The notes below the pieces were generated by a model. That model saw only the letters and a program-made list of their open reading frames with translations. It had not been told where the DNA came from and made no database searches. This document shows positions 1-11,340 of a stretch of 64,000 nt of DNA, piece by piece (the stretch's first letter is position 1; every line of letters starts with the position of its first letter). Source of the stretch: Methanobacteriaceae archaeon (lineage in GTDB: Archaea; Methanobacteriota; Methanobacteria; Methanobacteriales; Methanobacteriaceae); contig JACBOA010000004.1 of NCBI GenBank assembly GCA_013403005.1, forward strand, positions 27,501-91,500, in the 5' to 3' direction. The position numbers and the translations under genes are program-made.

Positions 1-63
1 CAGCAGGCCATGAAATCTAATTAAAGTTAGTTTTGAGAGTTAGTTTTGAGATAATTCCTATAC

Positions 64-3000
64 TTATGTGGAGTGTTTTGATGGGATTTTAACAATAAAA
101 GTTGTTCCATCTTTCTCTATAAATTCCAAAGTTCCTTCACACTGTTCTACGAAGGTATTAACCAGATCCAAACCATTGTCCTTTTTTCCCAAGGAAGTCT
201 GGGTTGGTAGCCTGATACTATTATCAGATACTTTAATCACGAGATTATCATCTTCAGATAACACTTCCACCCTAATCTCTCCTTTATCATTAGGGAAGGT
301 ATGTTTGAAAGAATTTATCACAAGTTCGGTTATAATCATGCCTGTTAATAATGAATTTTCCATATCTAAGGACAAATCATTGGCTTCAATTTCAAGGTCA
401 ATATTCTCTGCCTCAGGAGAACGTGGAATATCACTTAAGATATTATCAAGGTATTCCTGTAGATTCACATCTTCCAGGTTGTTAGATTGGTATAATGTTT
501 CAGGTATTGTTTCCAAAGATCTCAGATAGCTGCGACCGTCCTCTAATTTTTTAATCATATCATTTATAAGGATATCAGAATGGAATCTGTTCAGGTTTGA
601 TATCATTTTTATGTTGGTCAAAACTCCTTTACGCATATTTTTAATGATATTCTCTTTCTTTTCAAGAGATTCTCTTACAATGCGTTCTGAATTTTCCAGA
701 TTCGATATTCTGGCATCATAATCATTTTTAATGCGATTAATCTCTTTATCTTTTTCTTTAATCTCATTTCGAATCTGATTTTTGGTATCTTCAAGGTTTT
801 TTTCCGCTTTGATTCTATTAGCTTTCTCTAAATCTAAATCTTCACGGGCACTGTTAAGTTCGTTTATTTTATTTTCAATCTCCTTTTCCAGTCGTTCCTG
901 TGATTCCCTTAAAGATAGTTCAGAGTTTCTTAAATCACTTATTTGTTTTTTGAGTGTGTTGATTTGGTTTTGGTTTTCCTGTTTTTGTTTTTGTAGTTGT
1001 TTTTCTGTTTGTTCTCTGGTGTTGATTTCTGTTTCTATTTTTTGGCGTAGTTCTTTTAGTTGGTTGTTTTTGGTGTTTATTTCGTTTTTGAGTAGTTTTA
1101 TGTTTTCTTTGTAGGAGTTTTCCCTTTCTTGGAAGATTTTTAGTTCTATTTTCTGGTTTTTTATGGTTTCTGTTAGGTCGTGTGCTTCTTTTTTGTGGTT
1201 GCTTATTTGTTTTTTGAGTGTGTTGATTTGGTTTTGGTTTTCTTGTGTTTCTTTTTGTTGTTGTTGGAGTTTGGTGGTTTGTTTTTGTAGTTGTTTTTCT
1301 GTTTGTTCTCTGGTGTTGATTTCTGTTTCTATTTTTTGGCGTAGTTCTTTTAGTTGGTTGTTTTTGGTGTTTATTTCGTTTTTGAGTAGTTTTATGTTTT
1401 CTTTGTAGGAGTTTTCCCTTTCTTGGAAGATTTTTAGTTCTATTTTCTGGTTTTTAATGGTTTCCATCAAATCCTGTAATTCTTCACTGTATTCTTCATA
1501 CTTTTTGTTACTTATTTTTTCAAAATCATCTATTTTTACTTTTTTTTCATCCAATTTAGATTCAAATGACTTTTTAAGATCTTCAATTTCTTTATCCTTC
1601 TCTTTTAAAGAAACTTGAAGCTTTTTAATGTTATTTTTAAATTCTTCAATTAGAAGGTGGCTTTGAGTAACATCACGCCCTACTGATTGATACTCGGAAA
1701 TATTCCCCTCCTCATCAAAATTTGCTTTAGTAACCCATTGCCACCATTTAGTATCACCATCAGGCATTTTCATGGGACTTTCAAAGATTTTAACAGGATT
1801 TTCTTCATCCAATGACTTCAAATGAACTTTCATCTCATCAGAATCTTCTTCAGTAAGTGAAAAAACTAAACCAGACTCATTTTTCATACCAAAGCATTGA
1901 TAATAGGCTCTATTAGCGAATGTGAGCTCTAAATCTTTATTAAAACGGCATATTATTTCGCTTTGATCATCTACTACCGAACTATAAAGGTTTTCATTTC
2001 TTTCCAGATTTTCTTCCCTTTTCTGAATGTCAGTGATGTCATCTAAAAGAATAACCAGGCCTTTGAACAGGTTATAAACCTTTATCTCAATATTTAAAAA
2101 TTTTTCATCTTTTTGGAAACTTTTAATTACATTTGAAGGCTGTTTAGTTTCTAATGTATTCCTGCACATGGTCTCCAGTTCTTCATCCCAAAGTGGTTTA
2201 ATGGATTCAGAAAGGGATTTACCAATAATGTCACTGTTTTTCAAGCCTAAGAGTTCATTGAATTCATTATTAAAATAAAAGGATTTTAAATCTCCATCGA
2301 AGGCTATCACTGCCTGATCTAATGTATTCAAAATTTCTAAATGGAGTTTCTCGTTATCTATATGAGATTCTTCTCGTTTCCGGGGGGTAGATATGTCCTG
2401 GAATTGGACTAAATATCCTTCAACTGTTTCATCTAACTTTAAAGGACTTATGTAAAGGCTTAAATATATCGAATCTTCGGTTTTGATGTTTAATCCAAAT
2501 TCTCTTAATTCTTCAGCACTAAATTGACATTTCGCACTGATCTTTGAGTCTTCTTTCAGGGCTTTGATATCTTCAGCTTCCATTTTGAAAGATTCGAAAA
2601 GTCTAAAACTTCTTAGTTCTTCGACTTTTTCTGCGCCAAAAAGCTTAAGACAAGCTGGATTTGCATTTACCAACTCTCCTTTTTTGTTGAATATCTCAGT
2701 TGCCACCAGGGAATCTTGAATCAGCGACTTCTGATAAAATTTGTTCAACTGTTTTTCCATTGCAGACTCACTTGGGGACTGAATGGGGATTTTTTCCTCG
2801 AAATTTTCCTTACTCAATTCTTTGAAAACTAGACTAGCTCCTATAACTTCATTATTATCGTAAATAGGGTTAAAACTGTACTCTAAATTAATATTTTTCC
2901 CAGTATCCTGTTTAATAACGGATCTGTCCGTAATCCCTGCTTTATTATTTATAAAAATTTCTTCCAAATAGTTGGTAAAGTCTTTTTCATCATTGATATC

Positions 3001-3552
3001 CTTAATTGGAAATACCTCATACAGATATTTTAATAAAATTTTTTCGCTTTCAGAACCAGTTAAATCAGATGCAACTTTATTAGAATATCTAATGATTCCT
3101 TCAGAGTCTATTACTATTATTCCTAAATCTTTAGAATTAGTTTCGAGCCTTTTTCCAATTTCTATCAATTTTTTCCAAGTATCATGTCCAGAAAGCACGG
3201 ATTTGATCTTGTTTTGAAGTTCGTGTTCTTCGTAAGGTTTTATTAAATAAGCGTCTGGATTGGTGCTTTCAGCCCTTTTTCGCGTTTTAATATCATCATA
3301 TGCAGTTATATAAATAATGGGAATGTCTTGTTCACTTTTAATTTCTTTAGCAGCATCCACTCCATCTCCTTCGCCCTTAAGCATCACATCCATTAAAATA
3401 AGATCAGGTTTCATTTCTTTGGCTTTTTTAACAGCCTCTTTACGTGAGAAAGCAAATGATGGAACTTTATAACCCCAATTTTTCAGTTTTCTCTGAATTT
3501 CCATTGCAGTAAGTCCTTCGTCTTCAACTACTAAAATTTTTGCCTCCGACAT
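64..3552 (-). CDS. Receiver / multi-PAS / coiled-coil sensor protein, histidine-kinase-like, 1162 aa
   Basis: Cytoplasmic signalling protein with no membrane segment. An N-terminal receiver domain (about residues 1-120) has all key positions: acidic pair E10/D11, phospho-acceptor D55, T83 and K105. Four PAS-like segments follow (about 140-640), then a long coiled coil (about 640-960), then a HisKA_2/HATPase-like end. The N-box (ELVINSFKHTFP) is good. The segment where family members have an HHRVKNN phospho-acceptor motif reads RKGVLTN, and the usual DNGIGLP box reads DNSIRLP, so autokinase activity is doubtful. The start is the ATG at 3552, with GAGGAGG seven bases upstream. An in-frame start 25 codons earlier has no such site. 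The coiled coil contains a near-exact DNA duplication. It resembles Methanobacteriales hybrid sensors; its ligand and partner are unknown. Confidence 0.88.
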   Translation of the reverse strand: MSEAKILVVEDEGLTAMEIQRKLKNWGYKVPSFAFSRKEAVKKAKEMKPDLILMDVMLKGEGDGVDAAKEIKSEQDIPIIYITAYDDIKTRKRAESTNPDAYLIKPYEEHELQNKIKSVLSGHDTWKKLIEIGKRLETNSKDLGIIVIDSEGIIRYSNKVASDLTGSESEKILLKYLYEVFPIKDINDEKDFTNYLEEIFINNKAGITDRSVIKQDTGKNINLEYSFNPIYDNNEVIGASLVFKELSKENFEEKIPIQSPSESAMEKQLNKFYQKSLIQDSLVATEIFNKKGELVNANPACLKLFGAEKVEELRSFRLFESFKMEAEDIKALKEDSKISAKCQFSAEELREFGLNIKTEDSIYLSLYISPLKLDETVEGYLVQFQDISTPRKREESHIDNEKLHLEILNTLDQAVIAFDGDLKSFYFNNEFNELLGLKNSDIIGKSLSESIKPLWDEELETMCRNTLETKQPSNVIKSFQKDEKFLNIEIKVYNLFKGLVILLDDITDIQKREENLERNENLYSSVVDDQSEIICRFNKDLELTFANRAYYQCFGMKNESGLVFSLTEEDSDEMKVHLKSLDEENPVKIFESPMKMPDGDTKWWQWVTKANFDEEGNISEYQSVGRDVTQSHLLIEEFKNNIKKLQVSLKEKDKEIEDLKKSFESKLDEKKVKIDDFEKISNKKYEEYSEELQDLMETIKNQKIELKIFQERENSYKENIKLLKNEINTKNNQLKELRQKIETEINTREQTEKQLQKQTTKLQQQQKETQENQNQINTLKKQISNHKKEAHDLTETIKNQKIELKIFQERENSYKENIKLLKNEINTKNNQLKELRQKIETEINTREQTEKQLQKQKQENQNQINTLKKQISDLRNSELSLRESQERLEKEIENKINELNSAREDLDLEKANRIKAEKNLEDTKNQIRNEIKEKDKEINRIKNDYDARISNLENSERIVRESLEKKENIIKNMRKGVLTNIKMISNLNRFHSDILINDMIKKLEDGRSYLRSLETIPETLYQSNNLEDVNLQEYLDNILSDIPRSPEAENIDLEIEANDLSLDMENSLLTGMIITELVINSFKHTFPNDKGEIRVEVLSEDDNLVIKVSDNSIRLPTQTSLGKKDNGLDLVNTFVEQCEGTLEFIEKDGTTFIVKIPSKHST
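938..1464. repeat. Direct tandem duplication inside the coiled-coil coding region
   Basis: Bases 987-1161 and 1281-1455 are identical over 175 bases at an offset of 294. The flanking stretches starting at 938 and 1202 also match for about 40 bases, but at an offset of 264. The second unit is therefore longer by a 30-base in-frame insertion. The repeat encodes coiled-coil sequence, so it changes rod length without shifting the frame. Confidence 0.95.
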
Positions 3553-3602
3553 CAAACCCCTCCTCACGTGATCTTTATAAACCTTCAAAAATTTTAAATA
3601 AG

Positions 3603-3616
3603 TAACAATATTGTTA
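3603..3616. promoter_or_regulatory. 14-bp perfect palindrome upstream of the sensor gene
   Basis: TAACAATATTGTTA reads the same on both strands. It lies about 50 bases upstream of the start at 3552 and next to an AT-rich TATA-like stretch (minus-strand TTATTTAAAATTT, about 3590-3602). The position suits an operator beside the basal promoter; the binding protein is unknown. The rest of the spacer up to 3956 is AT-rich with no gene seen. Confidence 0.4.
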
Positions 3617-3956
3617 GGTATAACCAATTTATGTGTTGTTCATCTATTTAATATTAACTTATTTTGTGGTGAAAAAAATATAAATGAATAGAATACATCT
3701 ATGAATTCATTTAAAGGCATTTAACTATATTAATATCTCCAAATCAATAAAAATTCAAGTATTTGTATTTTTTTTTAAATTAATTCTTTCATATGCTTAT
3801 ATATAAAAAAATTCGGATAAAAATTCGCTGAAATTTTAAATTAGTAAATTTTCACTGCTATGATTCATAATTGGAGATTTTAAAAATAGCCGAATATGAG
3901 TGGGCCCTGAAAAATAAAAAAATAAAAAAATAATGGGAATTATTGGGTTTACTAGT

Positions 3957-4436
3957 TTAGTCTTTCTGTAAAAAAATCAAAATTCCGGTTATTAGCAACC
4001 ATAGGCCGATTAATATTCCCAGATAGAATGGGTCGGAAATTAAGTATCCGAATATAAGGTATACGAGCCCGATAATTATGGCAATCACTCCGTTCCATCG
4101 ACTACCTCCAGCTTTAGTAAACACGGCAACAATACCTACTATGATCAGGAATAAACCTGCCATATAGACCAATAACCCTGCCACGAAACTGAAAAGACCG
4201 GGATTTAAAATAAATCCAAGACCCAGTACCAGGGCTATGATTCCTAAAACTATTTCCAGCAAACCCAAACCAGTGCTTACTTCTCTGTCAGTTAAACCAG
4301 CCAGGATAAGTCCTATACCTAAAAATGCAACTCCTAAACCGGTAAGCACACTTAAGGGGACAACTCCTAGCATGGGAATGGCCAGTACAATTATACCCAG
4401 AATTATCAGTATTATGGCCAAATTATTTTTTTGCAT
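3957..4436 (-). CDS. DUF308/HdeD-like small membrane protein, 159 aa
   Basis: Almost entirely hydrophobic, with about six predicted membrane helices alternating with short Gly-rich turns. This fits the DUF308 (HdeD-like) family of small polytopic membrane proteins. The only clearly polar parts are a short loop near residue 50 (LTDREVSTG), a loop near residue 110 (KAGGSRWNG) and the C-terminal QKD. AGGAGGG precedes the ATG by about seven bases, so the start is well supported. It appears monocistronic. HdeD is linked to acid stress in enterics, but archaeal members have no established role, so no function is assigned. Confidence 0.8.
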   Translation of the reverse strand: MQKNNLAIILIILGIIVLAIPMLGVVPLSVLTGLGVAFLGIGLILAGLTDREVSTGLGLLEIVLGIIALVLGLGFILNPGLFSFVAGLLVYMAGLFLIIVGIVAVFTKAGGSRWNGVIAIIIGLVYLIFGYLISDPFYLGILIGLWLLITGILIFLQKD

Positions 4437-4766
4437 ATTTTTTCCCTCCTAGTCAATATTCACGAATTTGAAAAATCCATCTCTTTGATATATTATATTT
4501 TCTATTAGTATTAAATTTTTTGATAGCCTCAAATCTATCTGATTATTCCCTTAAAAGCTCAAAAACAGTTCAATCCCAATTAACACCGCATTTTAAACCA
4601 TTATTTTTCGGAAGGATTTGATAAGGGTAACTCCTATTTTTCACGGAACAGGTTAAGCAAAGCTGATAAAAGCAATAATACGGCCAGATAGTAAGAGAGA
4701 AAACTATGGTTTATATCTAATTAACTTAATTATTACCACTTTTCTCTCTTCATTTGCTTTTATCCT

Positions 4767-5642
4767 TCATTTTAGTAATATGATTTCCAGTCCCAAATCC
4801 ACCACTAAAAACAGTATGGCGATGAAAACCATGCGACGGAATGGTAATTCATACCCTTCTCTCACCAAGCCCATGATCAATCCCAGAAATGCCACGGAAG
4901 CCGCTAGAAAGCGGATGTCGAATTGCAGCTTGGGATCGCCAGTAACAAGGGCATAAAACCTTAAAAGAGAGACTAAAAGGAGGGCAAATCCAATTATGGA
5001 AATCAGATAATATATTCTTTCATTAACAGCCTGGTAGCATATTTTGATGGAGGAGGCACATTCTTCTGATTTCATCATCTCAATACTTTCAGGATCCATA
5101 AGGAACACATAATTTTTCCCTTTATCTTTTTTGGTAACATAATCTGCCTCAGAATTCAGTGAAAATTGTTTAATTTCTCCATCCTTACATTTTAAACTGG
5201 CATGTGCCTGTATTCGATTTCTTGCCAGTTTTAAGCCTGGTGGGAGAGTTAAAGAACCTTTGTCTAACATATAACCATCCACTTCGAAGGTGCTGGTATA
5301 TCCAAGGTCCCACCTTGATAATTCAAAACGCGGATCTTTAACGGTGAACTTTACATTTAAACGCACTTTATACAATCCCTCTTGGTCAGGAGTGCAGGTC
5401 CACCTGTTCAGATCACCTAAATCAATTATCAGATGATTATTTTCCTTAAAAAAAGTTAATTCCCTGCCAAGATTCACACCATAAACTTTTAATCCTATCA
5501 CATGTTTCTCAATATCTTTTAAAAGAGGTATTATAAGCACGGTTTCATCAGTGGCCATATCCAAGGTTAAATTGACTTTCCTACCTAAAGCAGGTCGTAT
5601 TTGATCTTCAATGTGCCATTTATCACTTAGAAGTTTGATCAT
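4767..5642 (-). CDS. Unrecognised membrane-anchored protein, about 291 aa
   Basis: I do not recognise the family. The N-terminal 210 residues are soluble-looking, rich in beta-type sequence, and have two Trp-containing stretches (SDKWHIEDQIRP and LNRWTCTPDQEGLY). Three hydrophobic segments close the protein, at about 215-235, 245-265 and 270-291. There is no N-terminal signal, so the topology may be soluble domain inside with a C-terminal anchor, or the reverse. The chosen start is the ATG at 5642, ten bases after GAGGAG. An ATG at 5660 would add six residues (MRSWGL) but overlaps that site. It sits alone between promoter-like AT-rich gaps. Confidence 0.7.
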   Translation of the reverse strand: MIKLLSDKWHIEDQIRPALGRKVNLTLDMATDETVLIIPLLKDIEKHVIGLKVYGVNLGRELTFFKENNHLIIDLGDLNRWTCTPDQEGLYKVRLNVKFTVKDPRFELSRWDLGYTSTFEVDGYMLDKGSLTLPPGLKLARNRIQAHASLKCKDGEIKQFSLNSEADYVTKKDKGKNYVFLMDPESIEMMKSEECASSIKICYQAVNERIYYLISIIGFALLLVSLLRFYALVTGDPKLQFDIRFLAASVAFLGLIMGLVREGYELPFRRMVFIAILFLVVDLGLEIILLK

Positions 5643-5784
5643 AAGCCCCCAACTCCTCATATTAGACTAAATCTTTCAATAATATACTTCCGTAGATACT
5701 ATGTATGTTAATGGTTTTTTTAATTAACGGAAAAAGAAAATCTTAAGGAAAAAATAAAATCTAAATTTTTATTCTACTTTATTA

Positions 5785-6153
5785 TCACTCTTTAAACTTG
5801 TCATAAACTCGCAGTGACTTTGAAAGAGCAGTGGTTTCTGCAATGGATGCTCCTATGTTAATAGCCAGAAGTAATTCTTCGTCAGAGGCTCCAAACTTCC
5901 TAGCCACTTCCAAATGAGTGCCAAGGCAATGGGATGATCCAAGAGCAGCAGCAGCTCCAATGGATATAAATTCTTTTATGAGGGGTGTTAATGTATTGTC
6001 CACCATCAGAACTTCAAATTTATCAAAATAGGCCTTTAGAGCCGGTGGGTTGGCTTGTAAAACTTGGAAGATAGGGGGCACGAAACCAAAATAACCACTG
6101 ATCTTGTCCAGTATCTCTTCTACATCTATTTCCTGATTCTCATCATACTTCAC
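5785..6153 (-). CDS. Carboxymuconolactone decarboxylase / AhpD-like protein, 122 aa
   Basis: The single domain has the all-helical CMD/AhpD fold pattern, with the core motif around SSHCLGTHLEVARKFG. Redox-active AhpD proteins use CxxC followed by a His. Here the first Cys position is Ser and only the second Cys and the His remain, so a disulfide-based peroxidase cycle as in AhpD is unlikely without another thiol. The start codon is GTG, and upstream spacing is only modestly informative. It is probably expressed alone. Family assignment is firm; the reaction is not known. Confidence 0.82.
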   Translation of the reverse strand: MKYDENQEIDVEEILDKISGYFGFVPPIFQVLQANPPALKAYFDKFEVLMVDNTLTPLIKEFISIGAAAALGSSHCLGTHLEVARKFGASDEELLLAINIGASIAETTALSKSLRVYDKFKE

Positions 6154-6514
6154 GGGATCACATCTTAAAAGTGTATTTCAAGTTATAGTCAATTAAATGC
6201 AATTTTATCACAAATAAATAATTTTACTTTTCCTGGGACTGTAAAGTTATTGGGGGGGTTGATGGATATCTGCAATAAAATTTGCCTTAAATTGTCTTTG
6301 TTTGGTGAAAGAACCATAATAAACGAATTTTAAATTTTAATGAAAACTCCAACACCTGTTAACTTTACAATCACCTTTTCCTGGTAGGTGGGGACAATAA
6401 AAACAATAAACAGGGGTTAATAAAAAATAAAAAGGAAATATAATGAAATATTTGATAAAAAAGTAAAAAAGGATTTTAAGATAAAAATTGTCTTTTTAAA
6501 CTGGTCTGGAATTA
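6154..6514. other. Intergenic, AT-rich, no gene seen
   Basis: No convincing coding stretch. A 10-base inverted repeat is present: TGTAAAGTTA at 6240-6249 and TAACTTTACA at 6360-6369, 110 bases apart. TTTTCCTGG-like sequence lies beside both arms. Its role is unknown. Confidence 0.5.
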
Positions 6515-7699
<1,185 letters not shown>

Positions 7700-7899
7700 A
7701 TGAATTCTATTAAATGGATGATAATATTAATGGGATGAAAATGTGAATTTAAAACCAATTCTAATATAATATGATGATTAATATGATTCTAATAATGATT
7801 TTGTAATTCTAAATTATTTTGCATGTACTTAGTAATTTTATTTTACTTAGTAGTGAATAATGCAATGCTAATGTCTGTTTCTTTTTAGTAAAATAAATA

Positions 7900-7945
7900 T
7901 AATAAAAATTGTGGGTGTGGGGAGTTGAACACTATTCATCCCCAC
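7900..7945 (-). terminator. Hairpin plus T-run downstream of dnaK
   Basis: On the minus strand, GTGGGGA and TCCCCAC form a 7-bp stem (arms 7939-7945 and 7917-7923, loop of 15). It is followed by ACCCACAATTTTTATT. It lies about 35 bases past the dnaK stop and fits an intrinsic-type terminator or a processing site between dnaK and dnaJ. The remainder of 7679-7978 shows only AT-rich promoter-like sequence. Confidence 0.6.
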
Positions 7946-7978
7946 CATTATATGTTTGCTGCTTTGGGTTTACTGGAC

Positions 7979-9841
<1,863 letters not shown>

Positions 9842-9874
9842 ATAAATTCACCTCTTGCATTATAATAGTTCTAA

Positions 9875-10414
<540 letters not shown>

Positions 10415-10446
10415 TTATTCACCTTTCGTGGTGGATGGGAAGATAA

Positions 10447-10590
10447 GTAACTTACCATTATAGTTACTATTGGTTATATAAACCTTTTGAAAATCATGGT
10501 TATAGTTACCAAAAGTTATATAAATTATTGTAACCAAACGTTATATAAACCTTTCTAAAAATAGTGATTATAGTAACTCATAGTTACCAT
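10447..10590. promoter_or_regulatory. grpE promoter region with repeated TATA and GTTAC/GTAAC elements
   Basis: Three similar elements, GGTTATATAAACC (10472-10484), AGTTATATAAATT (10514-10526) and CGTTATATAAACC (10539-10551), each read as a TATA box toward grpE on the minus strand. Between and around them lie GTAAC/GTTAC pairs: 10447-10451 with 10463-10467, GGTTATAGTTACC at 10498-10510, and the perfect inverted repeat GTAAC-5-GTTAC at 10573-10587. The one nearest grpE (10472-10484) would start RNA about 35 bases before the ATG. The array looks like an operator cluster for heat-shock control. Confidence 0.65.
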
Positions 10591-10765
10591 AATATATTCG
10601 GTGTCTTAGATATTATCTGGTGTCATCATGTTTTCTTCACATTCACTGTAATTGAAATATTTTTAAAAATTGGAAGAATAGTAAGATGAACTGTTTTAAA
10701 AAAATAAGGATTTAAGATAAATCGAAGATAAAAAAAGTAAATAAAAATATTAGCACTAACTAGCA

Positions 10766-10775
10766 CTATATAAAA
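10766..10775 (+). promoter_or_regulatory. TATA box of the winged-helix regulator
   Basis: CTATATAAAA lies about 25 bases before the ATG at 10795, so RNA would start at or very near the start codon, giving a very short or absent leader. The direct repeat TAGCACTA occurs twice immediately at the box (about 10751-10768) and could be an autoregulatory site. Confidence 0.55.
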
Positions 10776-10794
10776 TACGACGATAAAGTGATAA

Positions 10795-11301
10795 ATGATG
10801 GATTTAGAGTTATTGCTGGATGTAATGGGCTGCAAAACCCGTCGAGATATACTGGATCTTTTAAGGGATGAGCCTCGTTTTGTAAGCCAGATATCCAGAG
10901 AACTGGAGATTGGTCAGAAAGCTATAATTGAACATCTGCGTGCTATGGAAGAAGCAGGACTTCTTAGTTCTTCATTCCAAAAAATAGAGCGTGGAAGGCC
11001 AAGAAAATACTATGACATATCCCATGATGTGGAATTCCAGATTTTCATTAGTCAGGGTAACATAAGGGTAAAGTCACCTGGCCATGAATTCCAGGAACTG
11101 CAGATATTGGAGGAACGTGCCCGTAGAGGGGATGATGTTTCATCTGAATTGGAACAGCTCATCCAAAACTATGATGAGGCTAAAAAACACGCTGAAATAC
11201 TTCTGAAACAGCTAGATGATAGAAAAAGAGCCCTGAAAATACGTTCCTTTAACTTGCCAGTTATGTTCGGAGATGAAGAATCTCAGGATGAGGAGCCTTG
11301 A
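10795..11301 (+). CDS. ArsR-like winged-helix transcriptional regulator, 168 aa
   Basis: The N-terminal 75 residues form a winged helix-turn-helix: CKTRRDILDLLRDEPRFVSQ, then an ISRELEIGQKAIIEHLRAME recognition region and a wing with ERGRPRKYYDIS. The C-terminal half is acidic and helical, probably for dimerisation. It is divergently transcribed from grpE-dnaK across 380 bases of repeats, which makes it the best local candidate for a heat-shock repressor. That link is positional inference. The start is the first of two adjacent ATGs; GTGAT lies just upstream. A hairpin overlaps the stop codon. Archaeal heat-shock repressors such as Phr have comparable winged-helix folds. Confidence 0.85.
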   Translation: MMDLELLLDVMGCKTRRDILDLLRDEPRFVSQISRELEIGQKAIIEHLRAMEEAGLLSSSFQKIERGRPRKYYDISHDVEFQIFISQGNIRVKSPGHEFQELQILEERARRGDDVSSELEQLIQNYDEAKKHAEILLKQLDDRKRALKIRSFNLPVMFGDEESQDEEP

Positions 11302-11310
11302 ATGGCTCCT
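11291..11310 (+). terminator. Hairpin overlapping the regulator stop codon
   Basis: AGGAGCC-TTGAAT-GGCTCCT is a perfect 7-bp stem with a 6-base loop, followed by TCTTAATGATTTTAT. It ends the rightward transcript 30 bases before the convergent hypF stop at 11341. Confidence 0.6.
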
Positions 11311-11340
11311 TCTTAATGATTTTATAATCAAGTTTCGCCA

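Noticed and set aside
938..1464. CRISPR-like repeat array
   Set aside because: The repeated DNA is coding, in frame and without spacers. No CRISPR array was seen anywhere in the window.
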